Below are positions 8,291-16,954 of a stretch of DNA of 64,000 nucleotides, piece by piece. The position numbers and the translations under genes are program-made. Source of the stretch: UBA5336 sp964412785 (GTDB taxonomy: Bacteria; Pseudomonadota; Alphaproteobacteria; Caulobacterales; Hyphomonadaceae); NCBI GenBank assembly GCA_964412785.1, contig CAYPQD010000004.1:23432-87431 (forward strand), read 5' to 3'. How positions within the stretch are numbered: the stretch's first letter is position 1; each line of letters starts with the position of its first letter. The notes beneath the pieces were generated by a model that saw nothing but the letters and a program-made list of their open reading frames with translations, was not told the DNA's origin and did no database searches.

Positions 8291-8674
8291 ATGGATACCC
8301 TGCGCCTCCTGCTGACGGTGGTCTGGGCGGCCCTGGTCGCGGGGCTCAGCGGGTTTGTCCTGTGGGCCTTGTGGTTGCCTCGACTGCAGGTCGGGTTCGT
8401 GCACGCGCCGGAGGCATATCTGCCTCTGGGATTTACGCTGGCAACCCTGTTCATCGCCATTGGGGCAATGGTGCGCCCTGTCATCCTCTGGGGCCTCGTC
8501 GCCATCAATTTCGCCTGGATCGTCGTCCGGCTGGTACAGCTTGGCGCTGTCGGCATGGATTGGCCGCAAGACCTGCACGGCGCACTTATCCTTCTGGCGC
8601 CCAGCTATCTGCTTGCGCGTTGGCATTCGGCCGCGTCAAGGCAGGTGCATTCCAATCCGGCAGACGAGTTCTGA
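8291..8674 (+). CDS. Small integral membrane protein between nuoF and nuoG
   Basis: A 127-residue protein with about four predicted hydrophobic helices and few charged residues. It lies 5 bases after nuoF and 4 bases before nuoG, so it is part of the same transcript. Small membrane proteins occur at this point in nuo operons of related bacteria, but I do not recognise a named family. The C-terminus (RQVHSNPADEF) is hydrophilic. Function unknown. Confidence 0.75.
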   Translation: MDTLRLLLTVVWAALVAGLSGFVLWALWLPRLQVGFVHAPEAYLPLGFTLATLFIAIGAMVRPVILWGLVAINFAWIVVRLVQLGAVGMDWPQDLHGALILLAPSYLLARWHSAASRQVHSNPADEF

Positions 8675-8678
8675 GATC

Positions 8679-10775
8679 ATGACCGACACCTTCAAACTGA
8701 ACATTGACGGCGATGAGATCGAGGTCCCGCGCCACTACACCTTGATGCAGGCGTGCGAGGCGGCGGGCGCTGAAATTCCGCGCTTCTGCTACCATGAGCG
8801 CCTGTCGGTCGCTGGCAATTGCCGGATGTGCCTTGTCGAATGGGAAGGCGCGCCAAAGCCGATTGCGTCCTGCGCCCAGACCGTCGGCGAAATGCGCCCC
8901 AACCGCGATGGCTCGCCGCCGAAAATCCGAACGCGCGGCCCCTATGTGCAGAAGGCGCGCGAAGGGGTCATGGAATTCCTCCTGATCAACCACCCGCTCG
9001 ACTGCCCGATATGCGACCAGGGCGGCGAATGCGACCTGCAGGACCAGGCGGTGGCCTATGGCCGCTCAGGCTCGCGCTATGCGCTCAACAAGCGCGCGGT
9101 CGAGGACAAGGACATGGGCCCGCTGGTCAAGACGATCATGACCCGGTGCATCCAGTGTACGCGCTGCGTCCGCTTCGCTGCCGAAGTGGCCGGGGTCGAG
9201 GAGATCGGAATGATATCGCGCGGCGAGGATGCGGAGATCACGACCTATCTGGAGAAAAGTCTTACATCCGAACTCAGCGGCAATGTCATCGACCTCTGCC
9301 CCGTCGGGGCGCTGACATCGAAGCCCTATGCCTTCAATGCCCGGCCCTGGGAGCTGCGCAAGACCCCGTCGATCGATGTGATGGACGCCATGGGCGCGGC
9401 GATCCGGGTCGATGCCAAGGGCGACGCGGTGCTGCGCATCCTCCCGCTGGTCAATGAGGAGGTCAACGAGGAGTGGCTTTCGGACAAGTCCCGCTTCGTC
9501 TGGGACGGCCTGCAGCGCCAGCGCCTTGACACGCCGTATGTTCGCGAGAATGGCCGCCTGCGCCCGGCAAGCTGGGGCGAGGCTTTCGCGGCAGTCCGGG
9601 GGCTGATGGCCGAGCCGTCCGCAACCGGAATGATCGCCGGCGACCTCGTCGAAGTCGAGCAGATGAAGGCCGCCCTCGACCTTGCCCGGTCTCTCGGCAT
9701 TGCCTCCACCGACTGCCGTCCTGCAGGGGCGCGTTACGGCACGGACAGGGTGCGCGAGCGCTATATCCTCAACCCGACCCTGATGGGTGTGGAGGATGCG
9801 GACACCCTCCTTCTCATCGGCGCCAATCCGCGCCTCGAAGCGCCCGTATGGAACGCACGCATTCGCAAGGCCTGGCTGTGGAACGACCTGAAGGTCGGCC
9901 GCGTCGCCGAACCGGCCGACCTCACCTATGATGTCATGCACCTGGGCAACCGGGCGAGCGATCTGGCCGATGTCCTCGACAGGGAATTCGGCAAGGCCCT
10001 GAAAACCGCGCAACGACCGATGGTGGTGGTCGGAGAGGCAGCGCTCTGCCGCGAGGATGGCCAGGCAATTCTGGCGCGCGCGCTGGAGATTTCCCGCGAA
10101 ATCGGGGCGATCCGGGACGATTGGGCCGGATTTGGCGTCCTTCATACCGCTGCCGCCCGTGTCGGCGGGCTCGATCTCGGCTTTCTGCCGGGCGAGGGCG
10201 GGCACGACACGGCGGCGATGCTGTCCGGAGCCGTGAAGACCCTGGTCCTGCTCGGCGCCGACGAGGTCGACATCTCTGCGCTGCCACCCGCGACCCGGCT
10301 GATCTATGTTGGTCACCATGGCGATGCCGGCGCCCAGCGTGCGGACGTGATCCTGCCGTGTGCCGCCTACACCGAGCTCTCGGGCACCTATGTCAACACT
10401 GAAGGGCGCGTCCAGATGAGCCGCCGGGCGGTGCAGCCGAAGGGCGAGGCGCGCGAAGGCTGGGCGATCTTCCGCGCCTTGTCGGAGGCGCTCGGCCAGC
10501 CCTTGCCCTATGACACGGCCGAGGCCCTGCGTGCGACGCTGCGGGGCGAGGGCGCTGCGCGCACGGTGTTTGCCGGGCTGAACTTCGCGCCCGGTGCGGC
10601 GGGGGCGGAGGCTCTGGCGGCGCCGCTGGAGACCGACGCCGCGCTGTCGGCGCTGCCGTTTGCCTCGCCGGTCGCCGACTTCTACCTCACCAATCCGGTC
10701 GCCCGTGCCAGTGCGACCATGGCGACGTGCTCGCGGACGAAACGCGCTCTGGACACCCCCATGGCAGCAGAGTAG
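8679..10775 (+). CDS. nuoG: NADH-quinone oxidoreductase subunit G
   Basis: NuoG (75-kDa subunit) holds several iron-sulfur clusters in the NADH module. The 698-residue protein starts with a ferredoxin-like [2Fe-2S] domain (FCYHERLSVAGNCRMCLVE). Next comes the cluster-binding segment HPLDCPICDQGGECDLQD and a [4Fe-4S] motif CIQCTRCVRF. The C-terminal two thirds is a molybdopterin-oxidoreductase-like fold. ATG 8679 is preferred over a far upstream in-frame start that would cover the preceding membrane protein gene. Confidence 0.98.
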   Translation: MTDTFKLNIDGDEIEVPRHYTLMQACEAAGAEIPRFCYHERLSVAGNCRMCLVEWEGAPKPIASCAQTVGEMRPNRDGSPPKIRTRGPYVQKAREGVMEFLLINHPLDCPICDQGGECDLQDQAVAYGRSGSRYALNKRAVEDKDMGPLVKTIMTRCIQCTRCVRFAAEVAGVEEIGMISRGEDAEITTYLEKSLTSELSGNVIDLCPVGALTSKPYAFNARPWELRKTPSIDVMDAMGAAIRVDAKGDAVLRILPLVNEEVNEEWLSDKSRFVWDGLQRQRLDTPYVRENGRLRPASWGEAFAAVRGLMAEPSATGMIAGDLVEVEQMKAALDLARSLGIASTDCRPAGARYGTDRVRERYILNPTLMGVEDADTLLLIGANPRLEAPVWNARIRKAWLWNDLKVGRVAEPADLTYDVMHLGNRASDLADVLDREFGKALKTAQRPMVVVGEAALCREDGQAILARALEISREIGAIRDDWAGFGVLHTAAARVGGLDLGFLPGEGGHDTAAMLSGAVKTLVLLGADEVDISALPPATRLIYVGHHGDAGAQRADVILPCAAYTELSGTYVNTEGRVQMSRRAVQPKGEAREGWAIFRALSEALGQPLPYDTAEALRATLRGEGAARTVFAGLNFAPGAAGAEALAAPLETDAALSALPFASPVADFYLTNPVARASATMATCSRTKRALDTPMAAE

Positions 10776-10785
10776 GCCGGCGCCC

Positions 10786-11877
10786 ATGAGCGGACTTGTT
10801 GAGAATCATGGCCAGGTTTGGGGCACGCTGACGGTTGTCGGCCAGATCGTGCTCTACATGCTGGTCCTGCTGATTGCGCTGGCATTCCTGCTGCTGATGG
10901 ACCGCAAGGTCTGGGCGGCGGTGATGATGCGCAAGGGGCCGAATGTGGTCGGCCCGTTCGGCCTGATGCAGTCCTTTGCCGACTTCGGGAAATTCCTGCT
11001 GAAGGAAATCATCATCCCGGCCGGGGCGGACAAGACGGTGTTCATCCTGGCGCCGCTGCTGACAACGACGCTCGCCTTCGTGGCCTGGGCGGTGATCCCC
11101 GTGGCACCCGGTGTTGACCCCGGCACAAGCTGGGTGATTGCCGACATCAATGTGGGCATTCTCTATCTCTTCGCCGTGTCCTCGCTCGGCGTCTACGGCA
11201 TCATCATGGGCGGCTGGGCGTCCAACTCGAAATACCCCTTTCTGGGTTCGCTGCGCTCGGCGGCGCAGATGATCTCCTATGAGGTGTCGATCGGCTTCAT
11301 CATCGTTACCGTGATCGTGCTTGTCGGCTCGATGAACCTGGCGGATATCGTCAATAATCAGGATGGCGGCTTCTGGACCTGGCACGCCCTCAGTTTCAAT
11401 CATCCGCTGCTTTTCCCTGTCATGTTCGCCATGTTCGTGATCTTCTTCATATCGGCGCTGGCGGAGACCAATCGGCCGCCTTTCGACCTGCCGGAAGCGG
11501 AATCGGAACTGGTGGCGGGCTATCAGGTTGAATACTCCTCGACCCCCTACCTGCTTTTCATGCTGGGGGAGTATCTCAACATCGTGGCCATGTGCGCGCT
11601 GATGACGATCCTCTTTCTCGGCGGCTGGCACGGGCCGGTGCCGCTCGGCGAGGCGACCAACAGCCTGCCACCGCTGCTCGTCAGCCTGGCGGGTCTGTTC
11701 TGGTTCGGGCTGAAGATGCTGTTCTGCTTCTTCCTGTTCGCGATCGTGAAGGTCATGGTCCCGCGCTACCGGTATGACCAGCTCATGCGGCTCGGCTGGA
11801 AGATCTTCCTGCCGACATCGCTGGCGGCGGTGCTGGTCGTGGCAGGCTATGTCGTTGCCGTGGGAGTGCAGTCATGA
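10786..11877 (+). CDS. nuoH: NADH-quinone oxidoreductase subunit H
   Basis: NuoH is the membrane subunit that closes the quinone chamber and starts the proton path. The 363 residues form about eight transmembrane helices. The conserved loop ETNRPPFDLPEAESELVAGY and the MRKGPNVVGPFG segment near the first helix are both present. ATG 10786 follows nuoG by 10 bases. Its stop overlaps the nuoI start by four bases. Confidence 0.98.
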   Translation: MSGLVENHGQVWGTLTVVGQIVLYMLVLLIALAFLLLMDRKVWAAVMMRKGPNVVGPFGLMQSFADFGKFLLKEIIIPAGADKTVFILAPLLTTTLAFVAWAVIPVAPGVDPGTSWVIADINVGILYLFAVSSLGVYGIIMGGWASNSKYPFLGSLRSAAQMISYEVSIGFIIVTVIVLVGSMNLADIVNNQDGGFWTWHALSFNHPLLFPVMFAMFVIFFISALAETNRPPFDLPEAESELVAGYQVEYSSTPYLLFMLGEYLNIVAMCALMTILFLGGWHGPVPLGEATNSLPPLLVSLAGLFWFGLKMLFCFFLFAIVKVMVPRYRYDQLMRLGWKIFLPTSLAAVLVVAGYVVAVGVQS

Positions 11878-12362
11878 GCTACATGGTCCAGACCCTGCGC
11901 GGCATCCTGTTGACCGATTTCATGGGCGCTTTCGGCCTCGCCTTGCGCGAGATGTTCCGGCGCAAGGCGACCCTCAACTATCCGTTCGAGAAAAATCCGC
12001 TCAGCCCGCGCTTCCGCGGCGAGCATGCGCTGCGCCGCTACCCCAATGGCGAAGAGCGCTGCATCGCTTGCAAGCTCTGCGAGGCGATCTGCCCGGCTCA
12101 GGCCATCACGATCGAGGCGGAGCCGCGCGCGGACGGCTCTCGCCGCACCACCCGCTATGACATCGACATGGTGAAGTGCATCTATTGCGGCTATTGCCAG
12201 GAAAGCTGCCCGGTCGACGCCATCGTCCAGGGCCCGAATTTCGAGTTCGCCACGGAGACCCGCGAGGAACTCTATTATGACAAGGACCGGCTGCTGGCGA
12301 ATGGCGATCGCTGGGAAAGACTGATCGCGAGAAATCTGGAACTCGACGCGCCTTACCGCTAA
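11874..12362 (+). CDS. nuoI: NADH-quinone oxidoreductase subunit I (2 x [4Fe-4S])
   Basis: NuoI carries clusters N6a and N6b on the path to N2. The 162-residue protein contains two ferredoxin motifs, CIACKLCEAICP and CIYCGYCQESCP, each followed by a distal Cys-Pro. The amphipathic N-terminus matches the family. It is coupled to nuoH by ATGA. A 110-base gap follows before nuoJ, the largest inside the operon; it holds no obvious ORF. Confidence 0.98.
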   Translation: MSYMVQTLRGILLTDFMGAFGLALREMFRRKATLNYPFEKNPLSPRFRGEHALRRYPNGEERCIACKLCEAICPAQAITIEAEPRADGSRRTTRYDIDMVKCIYCGYCQESCPVDAIVQGPNFEFATETREELYYDKDRLLANGDRWERLIARNLELDAPYR

Positions 12363-12472
12363 GAGGGCGCGAGGCAGGGGCGGGCGGCCGGTTCCGGATC
12401 GGCCCGAATCATTCAAACGGCCGGTGCCTTGCCGGTCCTTCGCAGACGGACTGGCCGGAAGGAGGCTCGCAA

Positions 12473-13063
12473 GTGGAGGTTATCGCCTTCTGGACACTGG
12501 CGATCATAGTCGCGACATCGGCGGTGTTCGTGATCGCCGCGCGCAACCCCGTGCACTCCGTGCTCTGGCTGATCCTTGCCTTCTTCACCTCTGCGGGACT
12601 GCTGATCCTGATCGGTGCTGAATTCCTGGCCATGCTCCTGGTAGTCGTCTATGTCGGCGCTGTTGCGGTACTCTTCCTGTTCGTCGTGATGATGCTCGAC
12701 GTCGATTTTGCGGAGTTGAAACGCGGCTTCCTCACTTATGCCCCGCTGGGTGTGCTGGTCGGAATTGCGATCTGCGCAGAACTGCTGCTTGCGAGCCTGT
12801 CGACGAGCGACCCGAGGCTCCGCCCGGACCCTGCACCGGGGGCGGAGACGAACACCGAGGCAATCGGGCGCGTGCTCTACACCGATTATTTCCTCCTTTT
12901 CCAGCTGGCCGGGATCATCCTCCTGATCGCGATGATCGGGGCGATCGTGCTGACCCTGCGCGAACGGCCTGGGGTGCGCCGCCAGAATATTGCCAGCCAG
13001 ACCGCCCGCCGGCGCAGCCAGGCGACGACGCTCGAGGATATCGAGACCGGGAAGGGTATCTGA
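12473..13063 (+). CDS. nuoJ: NADH-quinone oxidoreductase subunit J
   Basis: NuoJ is a five-helix membrane subunit; its third helix contains the pi-bulge that switches during coupling. The 196 residues include the characteristic VVYVGAVAVLFLFVVMMLD segment. The start is GTG at 12473, preceded by AAGGAGGC. The C-terminal tail is basic and cytoplasmic. nuoK begins 8 bases after its stop. Confidence 0.97.
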   Translation: MEVIAFWTLAIIVATSAVFVIAARNPVHSVLWLILAFFTSAGLLILIGAEFLAMLLVVVYVGAVAVLFLFVVMMLDVDFAELKRGFLTYAPLGVLVGIAICAELLLASLSTSDPRLRPDPAPGAETNTEAIGRVLYTDYFLLFQLAGIILLIAMIGAIVLTLRERPGVRRQNIASQTARRRSQATTLEDIETGKGI

Positions 13064-13071
13064 GGCGCGCC

Positions 13072-13380
13072 GTGGACCTGACCCTTGCCCATTATCTCAG
13101 CCTGTCCGGCGTCCTGTTCACCATTGGCGTGGTCGGGATCTTCGTGAACCGGAAGAACCTGATTGTCATCCTGATGGCGATCGAGCTCATTCTCCTTTCG
13201 GTCAATCTCAACCTGATCGCGTTCTCCGTCTTCACCGGGACGATCGCCGGCCAGATCTTCGCCATGTTCGTGCTGACGGTGGCGGCGGCTGAGGCGGCGG
13301 TGGGGCTGGCGGTGCTGGTCGTCTATTTCCGCAATCGCGGCGACATTTCCGTCGAACGCGTCGATCTCATGAAGGGCTAG
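13072..13380 (+). CDS. nuoK: NADH-quinone oxidoreductase subunit K
   Basis: NuoK is a three-helix MrpC-like subunit in the proton channel region. The 102-residue product has the two membrane glutamates needed for coupling, Glu38 (MAIELI) and Glu74 (AAAEAAVG). The start codon is GTG at 13072. It is followed by nuoL after 7 bases. Confidence 0.98.
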   Translation: MDLTLAHYLSLSGVLFTIGVVGIFVNRKNLIVILMAIELILLSVNLNLIAFSVFTGTIAGQIFAMFVLTVAAAEAAVGLAVLVVYFRNRGDISVERVDLMKG

Positions 13381-13387
13381 ACCACCA

Positions 13388-15463
13388 ATGCTGCCCGACC
13401 CCCTCATCCTCTTCATCGTGCTGGCGCCGGGGGTGGCTGCCCTTGTGGCTGGCCTCCTGCACAAGCAGATCGGTGATCGCGCCGCGATGGTCCTGACCAC
13501 CGGGACCGTGCTTGCCGCCGGCTGTCTGTCGATCATCCAGCTCTTTGCCTACACATTCGGCGATCATGGCCATGGCAATCTAATCACCCTGGCCAACTGG
13601 ATCGATGTGGGCGGCTTCAAGGCCGACTGGGCAATCCGGGTGGATGCCCTGTCAATCGTGATGATGGCGGTAATCACCGGCGTGGCCGGCCTCGTGCACC
13701 TCTATTCCTGGGGCTACATGGCGGAAGATCCGCACAGGGCGCGCTTCTTCGCCTATCTCTCGCTCTTCACCTTCGCGATGCTGAGCCTGGTGGTCGCCGA
13801 CAATTTCATTCAGCTCTTCTTTGGCTGGGAGGGCGTCGGGCTCGCCTCCTACCTGCTGATCGGCTTCTGGTACACGAGGAAGGCGCCGAACGATGCCGCC
13901 ATCAAGGCGTTCGTGACCAATCGTGTCGGCGATTTCGGCCTGGCGCTCGCCATCATGGCCGTATTCCTGGTGTTCGGCTCGGTGGAGTTCGACCCGGTGC
14001 TGGCTGCGATCCGGGAGAACGCCGTGGTGACCCCGCTGGCCTTCGCCGAGGCCGCGCCGGTGCAGTCCCTGGTCATCCCCTTCCTGCGCTGGGACCTTCC
14101 GGCGCTGGAAGTGATCGGCGTGCTCCTGTTCATCGGCGCGATGGGGAAGTCGGCGCAGTTTTTCCTGCATGTCTGGCTGCCGGACGCCATGGAAGGCCCG
14201 ACCCCAGTGTCGGCCCTCATTCACGCTGCCACCATGGTGACGGCGGGTGTCTATCTCGTGTGTCTGGTCTCGCCCATCTATGAACATGCGCCGGCGGCGT
14301 CGGCCTTCGTGACCATTATCGGCGCGGTCACGGCGCTCTACGCCGCGACCGTTGGCCTTGCCCAGAACGACATCAAGCGCGTCATCGCCTATTCGACGTG
14401 CTCGCAGCTTGGCTACATGTTCTTTGCCGCAGGCGTCGGGGCCTATGAGGCGGCGATGTTCCACCTGTTCACCCACGCCTTCTTCAAGGCGCTGCTCTTC
14501 CTCGGTGCCGGCTCGGTGATCCACGGTCTGCACCACGAACAGGATATGCGCCACATGGGCGGCATCGCCCGCTTCATGCCGGCGACCTACGCGGCCATGC
14601 TGATCGGCACCATCGCCATCATCGGTCTCGGCTTGCCTTTCACAATGCTGGGCTTTTCCGGTTTCTTCTCCAAGGACGCGATCCTGGAAAGCGCATTCTC
14701 CGCGAACCTCGCCGGGGTAGCGCTCGCCGAGGTCGCATTTTGGTTCGGCATTGTCGCTGCGGCGCTGACAAGCTTCTACTCCTGGCGCCTCATCTACATG
14801 ACCTTCCACGGCTCCTATACGGGCGCCCACCATCTGCACGGCCATGCCGGAAACGGTCATGGCCACGAGGCCGGCGAGCCACATGAATCGCCGTGGGTGA
14901 TGCTGGTTCCGCTTGGCCTGCTGTCGCTTGGTGCGATGTTCGCCGGTGTGGTGTTCTACGATCCCATGTTCCACCATGGCGAGGGCTTCTGGGGCGCGGC
15001 GATCTACCGAAGCGAGGCCAACCACGTCATCCACGACATCGACACGATGAAGACCGACAGCGCCTATCTCTGGGTGTTCTGGGCGCCGCTCGTGGTCACT
15101 CTTGGCGGCTTCCTGGTTGCGACATTCACCTATCTTTTCAACCGCGGGGTCGGCCGGCGGATTGCCGAACAGGGCGGGCCGCTGCATTCGCTGTTCTCCA
15201 ACAAGTGGTATTTTGATGAGCTCTACAACGCGACCCTGGTGCGTGGCGCGGCACGGCTCGGCGATATCTTCTGGAAGGGCGGTGACAAGGCACTGATCGA
15301 CGGGTTCGGGCCAGATGGCGTCAGCGCGCTCACGCGCTGGGGCGCCCGCCGCCTGTCAGCCATGCATACCGGCTATCTCTATCACTATGCATTCGTGATC
15401 ATCGGCGCGGTCGTGTTCTTCGGCATGCTGCTGATCCTCAGGGCGGGAGGGGGGGCGGCCTGA
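13388..15463 (+). CDS. nuoL: NADH-quinone oxidoreductase subunit L (distal antiporter-like)
   Basis: NuoL is the most distal proton-pumping subunit and carries the long lateral helix. The 691-residue protein has the antiporter core, with GWEGVGLASYLLIGFW, the lysine region GAMGKSAQFFLHVWLPDAM, and THAFFKALLFLGAGSVIH. A His-rich insert lies near residues 478-492 (HHLHGHAGNGHGH) in a loop. The ATG of nuoM coincides with the final base of its stop codon region, so the two are coupled. Confidence 0.98.
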   Translation: MLPDPLILFIVLAPGVAALVAGLLHKQIGDRAAMVLTTGTVLAAGCLSIIQLFAYTFGDHGHGNLITLANWIDVGGFKADWAIRVDALSIVMMAVITGVAGLVHLYSWGYMAEDPHRARFFAYLSLFTFAMLSLVVADNFIQLFFGWEGVGLASYLLIGFWYTRKAPNDAAIKAFVTNRVGDFGLALAIMAVFLVFGSVEFDPVLAAIRENAVVTPLAFAEAAPVQSLVIPFLRWDLPALEVIGVLLFIGAMGKSAQFFLHVWLPDAMEGPTPVSALIHAATMVTAGVYLVCLVSPIYEHAPAASAFVTIIGAVTALYAATVGLAQNDIKRVIAYSTCSQLGYMFFAAGVGAYEAAMFHLFTHAFFKALLFLGAGSVIHGLHHEQDMRHMGGIARFMPATYAAMLIGTIAIIGLGLPFTMLGFSGFFSKDAILESAFSANLAGVALAEVAFWFGIVAAALTSFYSWRLIYMTFHGSYTGAHHLHGHAGNGHGHEAGEPHESPWVMLVPLGLLSLGAMFAGVVFYDPMFHHGEGFWGAAIYRSEANHVIHDIDTMKTDSAYLWVFWAPLVVTLGGFLVATFTYLFNRGVGRRIAEQGGPLHSLFSNKWYFDELYNATLVRGAARLGDIFWKGGDKALIDGFGPDGVSALTRWGARRLSAMHTGYLYHYAFVIIGAVVFFGMLLILRAGGGAA

Positions 15464-16950
15464 TGCTCGGTGACTTTCCGATCCTGACCACGACGATCTT
15501 CCTGCCGCTGGTGGGGGCGTTGCTGATCCTCATTGTCCGCTCCGCGATCTCCGGGGATGAGAGCGGCGCGGGCAACAAGGTTCTTATGGCCGGCCTGGTC
15601 ATTTCATCGGCGACCTTTGTCGCCTCTCTGGTAATGCTCGCCGTCCATGATCCGGGCCGCGGCGGCTACCAGTTGGTGGAGGATGTTCCCTGGCTCGGAG
15701 GCATCCGTTACAAGCTTGGCGTCGATGGGCTGTCGGCCTTGCTGGTCATCCTGACGACCTTCCTCATGCCGCTCTGCTTCATCGCCTCTTTCGGCTCGGT
15801 CAAGACGCGGGTGACGGAATATGTCGTTGCCTTCCTCGTGCTTGAGACCTTGATGATAGGTGTTTTCTGCGCCCTCGACCTGGTGCTGTTCTACATATTC
15901 TTCGAGGCAGGCCTCATCCCGATGTTCATCATCATCGGTGTCTGGGGCGGGGCTGAGCGCATCTACGCCTCGTTCAAGTTCTTCCTCTACACAGTCCTCG
16001 GCTCGCTCTTCATGCTGGCGGCCATTGTCTACATGTATCTGCAGGCGGGCACCTCCGACATCACCGTGCTGGAGCAGACAGAGTTCGGCCGCACCGCCCA
16101 GACCTGGCTGTGGCTCGCCTTCTTTGCGTCGTTTGCTGTCAAGCTGCCCATGTGGCCGGTCCACACCTGGCTGCCGGACGCGCACGTTCAGGCGCCGACA
16201 GCCGGCTCGGTCATCCTCGCAGGCGTCCTCCTCAAGATGGGCGGCTATGGCTTCATGCGCTTCTCGCTGCCAATGTTCCCGGAGGCGAGCGCGTTTTTCC
16301 AACCCATGATGTTCGCCCTGTCGGTCATCGCGATCGTCTATGCCTCGCTGGTCGCCTGGCGTCAGACGGACATGAAAAAGCTGATCGCCTATTCCTCGGT
16401 CGCGCACATGGGATTTGTCACGCTCGGGCTGTTCTCCTTCACCGAGGTCGGCCTGCAGGGCGCGGTCTTCCAGATGCTGTCGCACGGTCTGATCTCGGGC
16501 GCGCTGTTCCTGATTGTCGGCGTCGTCTACGATCGAACGCACACCCGGGAGATCGCGGCCTATGGCGGCATTGTCAGCCGCATGCCCGTCTATGCGAGCC
16601 TGTTCATGCTGTTTACCATGGCAAATGTGGGCCTGCCGGGAACCAGCGGCTTTGTCGGCGAAATGCTGACAATGGTCGGCACGTTCCAGGCCTCCACCTG
16701 GGCAGCGACCGGCGCGGCGCTCGGCGTCATTTTCTCCGCCGTCTACATGCTGACGCTCTACCGGCGGACCGTGTTCGGCGAGATTCGCAATGACGCACTG
16801 CTGGTGCTCGACGATATCAGCGCGCGTGAGCTGGCTGCCATCGCTCCGCTCGCCCTTGGCACCCTGGTCTTCGGGGTGAAGCCCTCGCTGCTGTTCGACA
16901 TTTCCGAAGGCAGCGTGACCCGCATTCTCGCCCTGATGGCCGGAGGCTGA
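15463..16950 (+). CDS. nuoM: NADH-quinone oxidoreductase subunit M
   Basis: NuoM is the middle antiporter-like proton-pumping subunit. The 495 residues form about 14 helices. Conserved features are the first-half glutamate region YIFFEAGLIPMFIIIGVWGG and the LPMWPVHTWLPDAHVQAPTAG segment after the key lysine. The start overlaps nuoL by one base; nuoN follows after 4 bases. Confidence 0.98.
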   Translation: MLGDFPILTTTIFLPLVGALLILIVRSAISGDESGAGNKVLMAGLVISSATFVASLVMLAVHDPGRGGYQLVEDVPWLGGIRYKLGVDGLSALLVILTTFLMPLCFIASFGSVKTRVTEYVVAFLVLETLMIGVFCALDLVLFYIFFEAGLIPMFIIIGVWGGAERIYASFKFFLYTVLGSLFMLAAIVYMYLQAGTSDITVLEQTEFGRTAQTWLWLAFFASFAVKLPMWPVHTWLPDAHVQAPTAGSVILAGVLLKMGGYGFMRFSLPMFPEASAFFQPMMFALSVIAIVYASLVAWRQTDMKKLIAYSSVAHMGFVTLGLFSFTEVGLQGAVFQMLSHGLISGALFLIVGVVYDRTHTREIAAYGGIVSRMPVYASLFMLFTMANVGLPGTSGFVGEMLTMVGTFQASTWAATGAALGVIFSAVYMLTLYRRTVFGEIRNDALLVLDDISARELAAIAPLALGTLVFGVKPSLLFDISEGSVTRILALMAGG

Positions 16951-16954
16951 CGCC

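Noticed and set aside
12363..12472. Possible terminator or regulator between nuoI and nuoJ
   Set aside because: The 110 bases contain only imperfect GC-rich inverted segments (CCGGTTCCGG) with no T-tract; nothing beyond a longer spacer can be supported.
13652..15187. 511-codon ORF on the minus strand inside nuoL
   Set aside because: It is antisense to nuoL, whose protein is clearly conserved over the same stretch. Its predicted product is His/Arg/Glu-rich with no domain. Long antisense frames are common in GC-rich DNA. Similar shadows at 15604-17256, 5069-6835 and 9066-10787 were rejected for the same reason.
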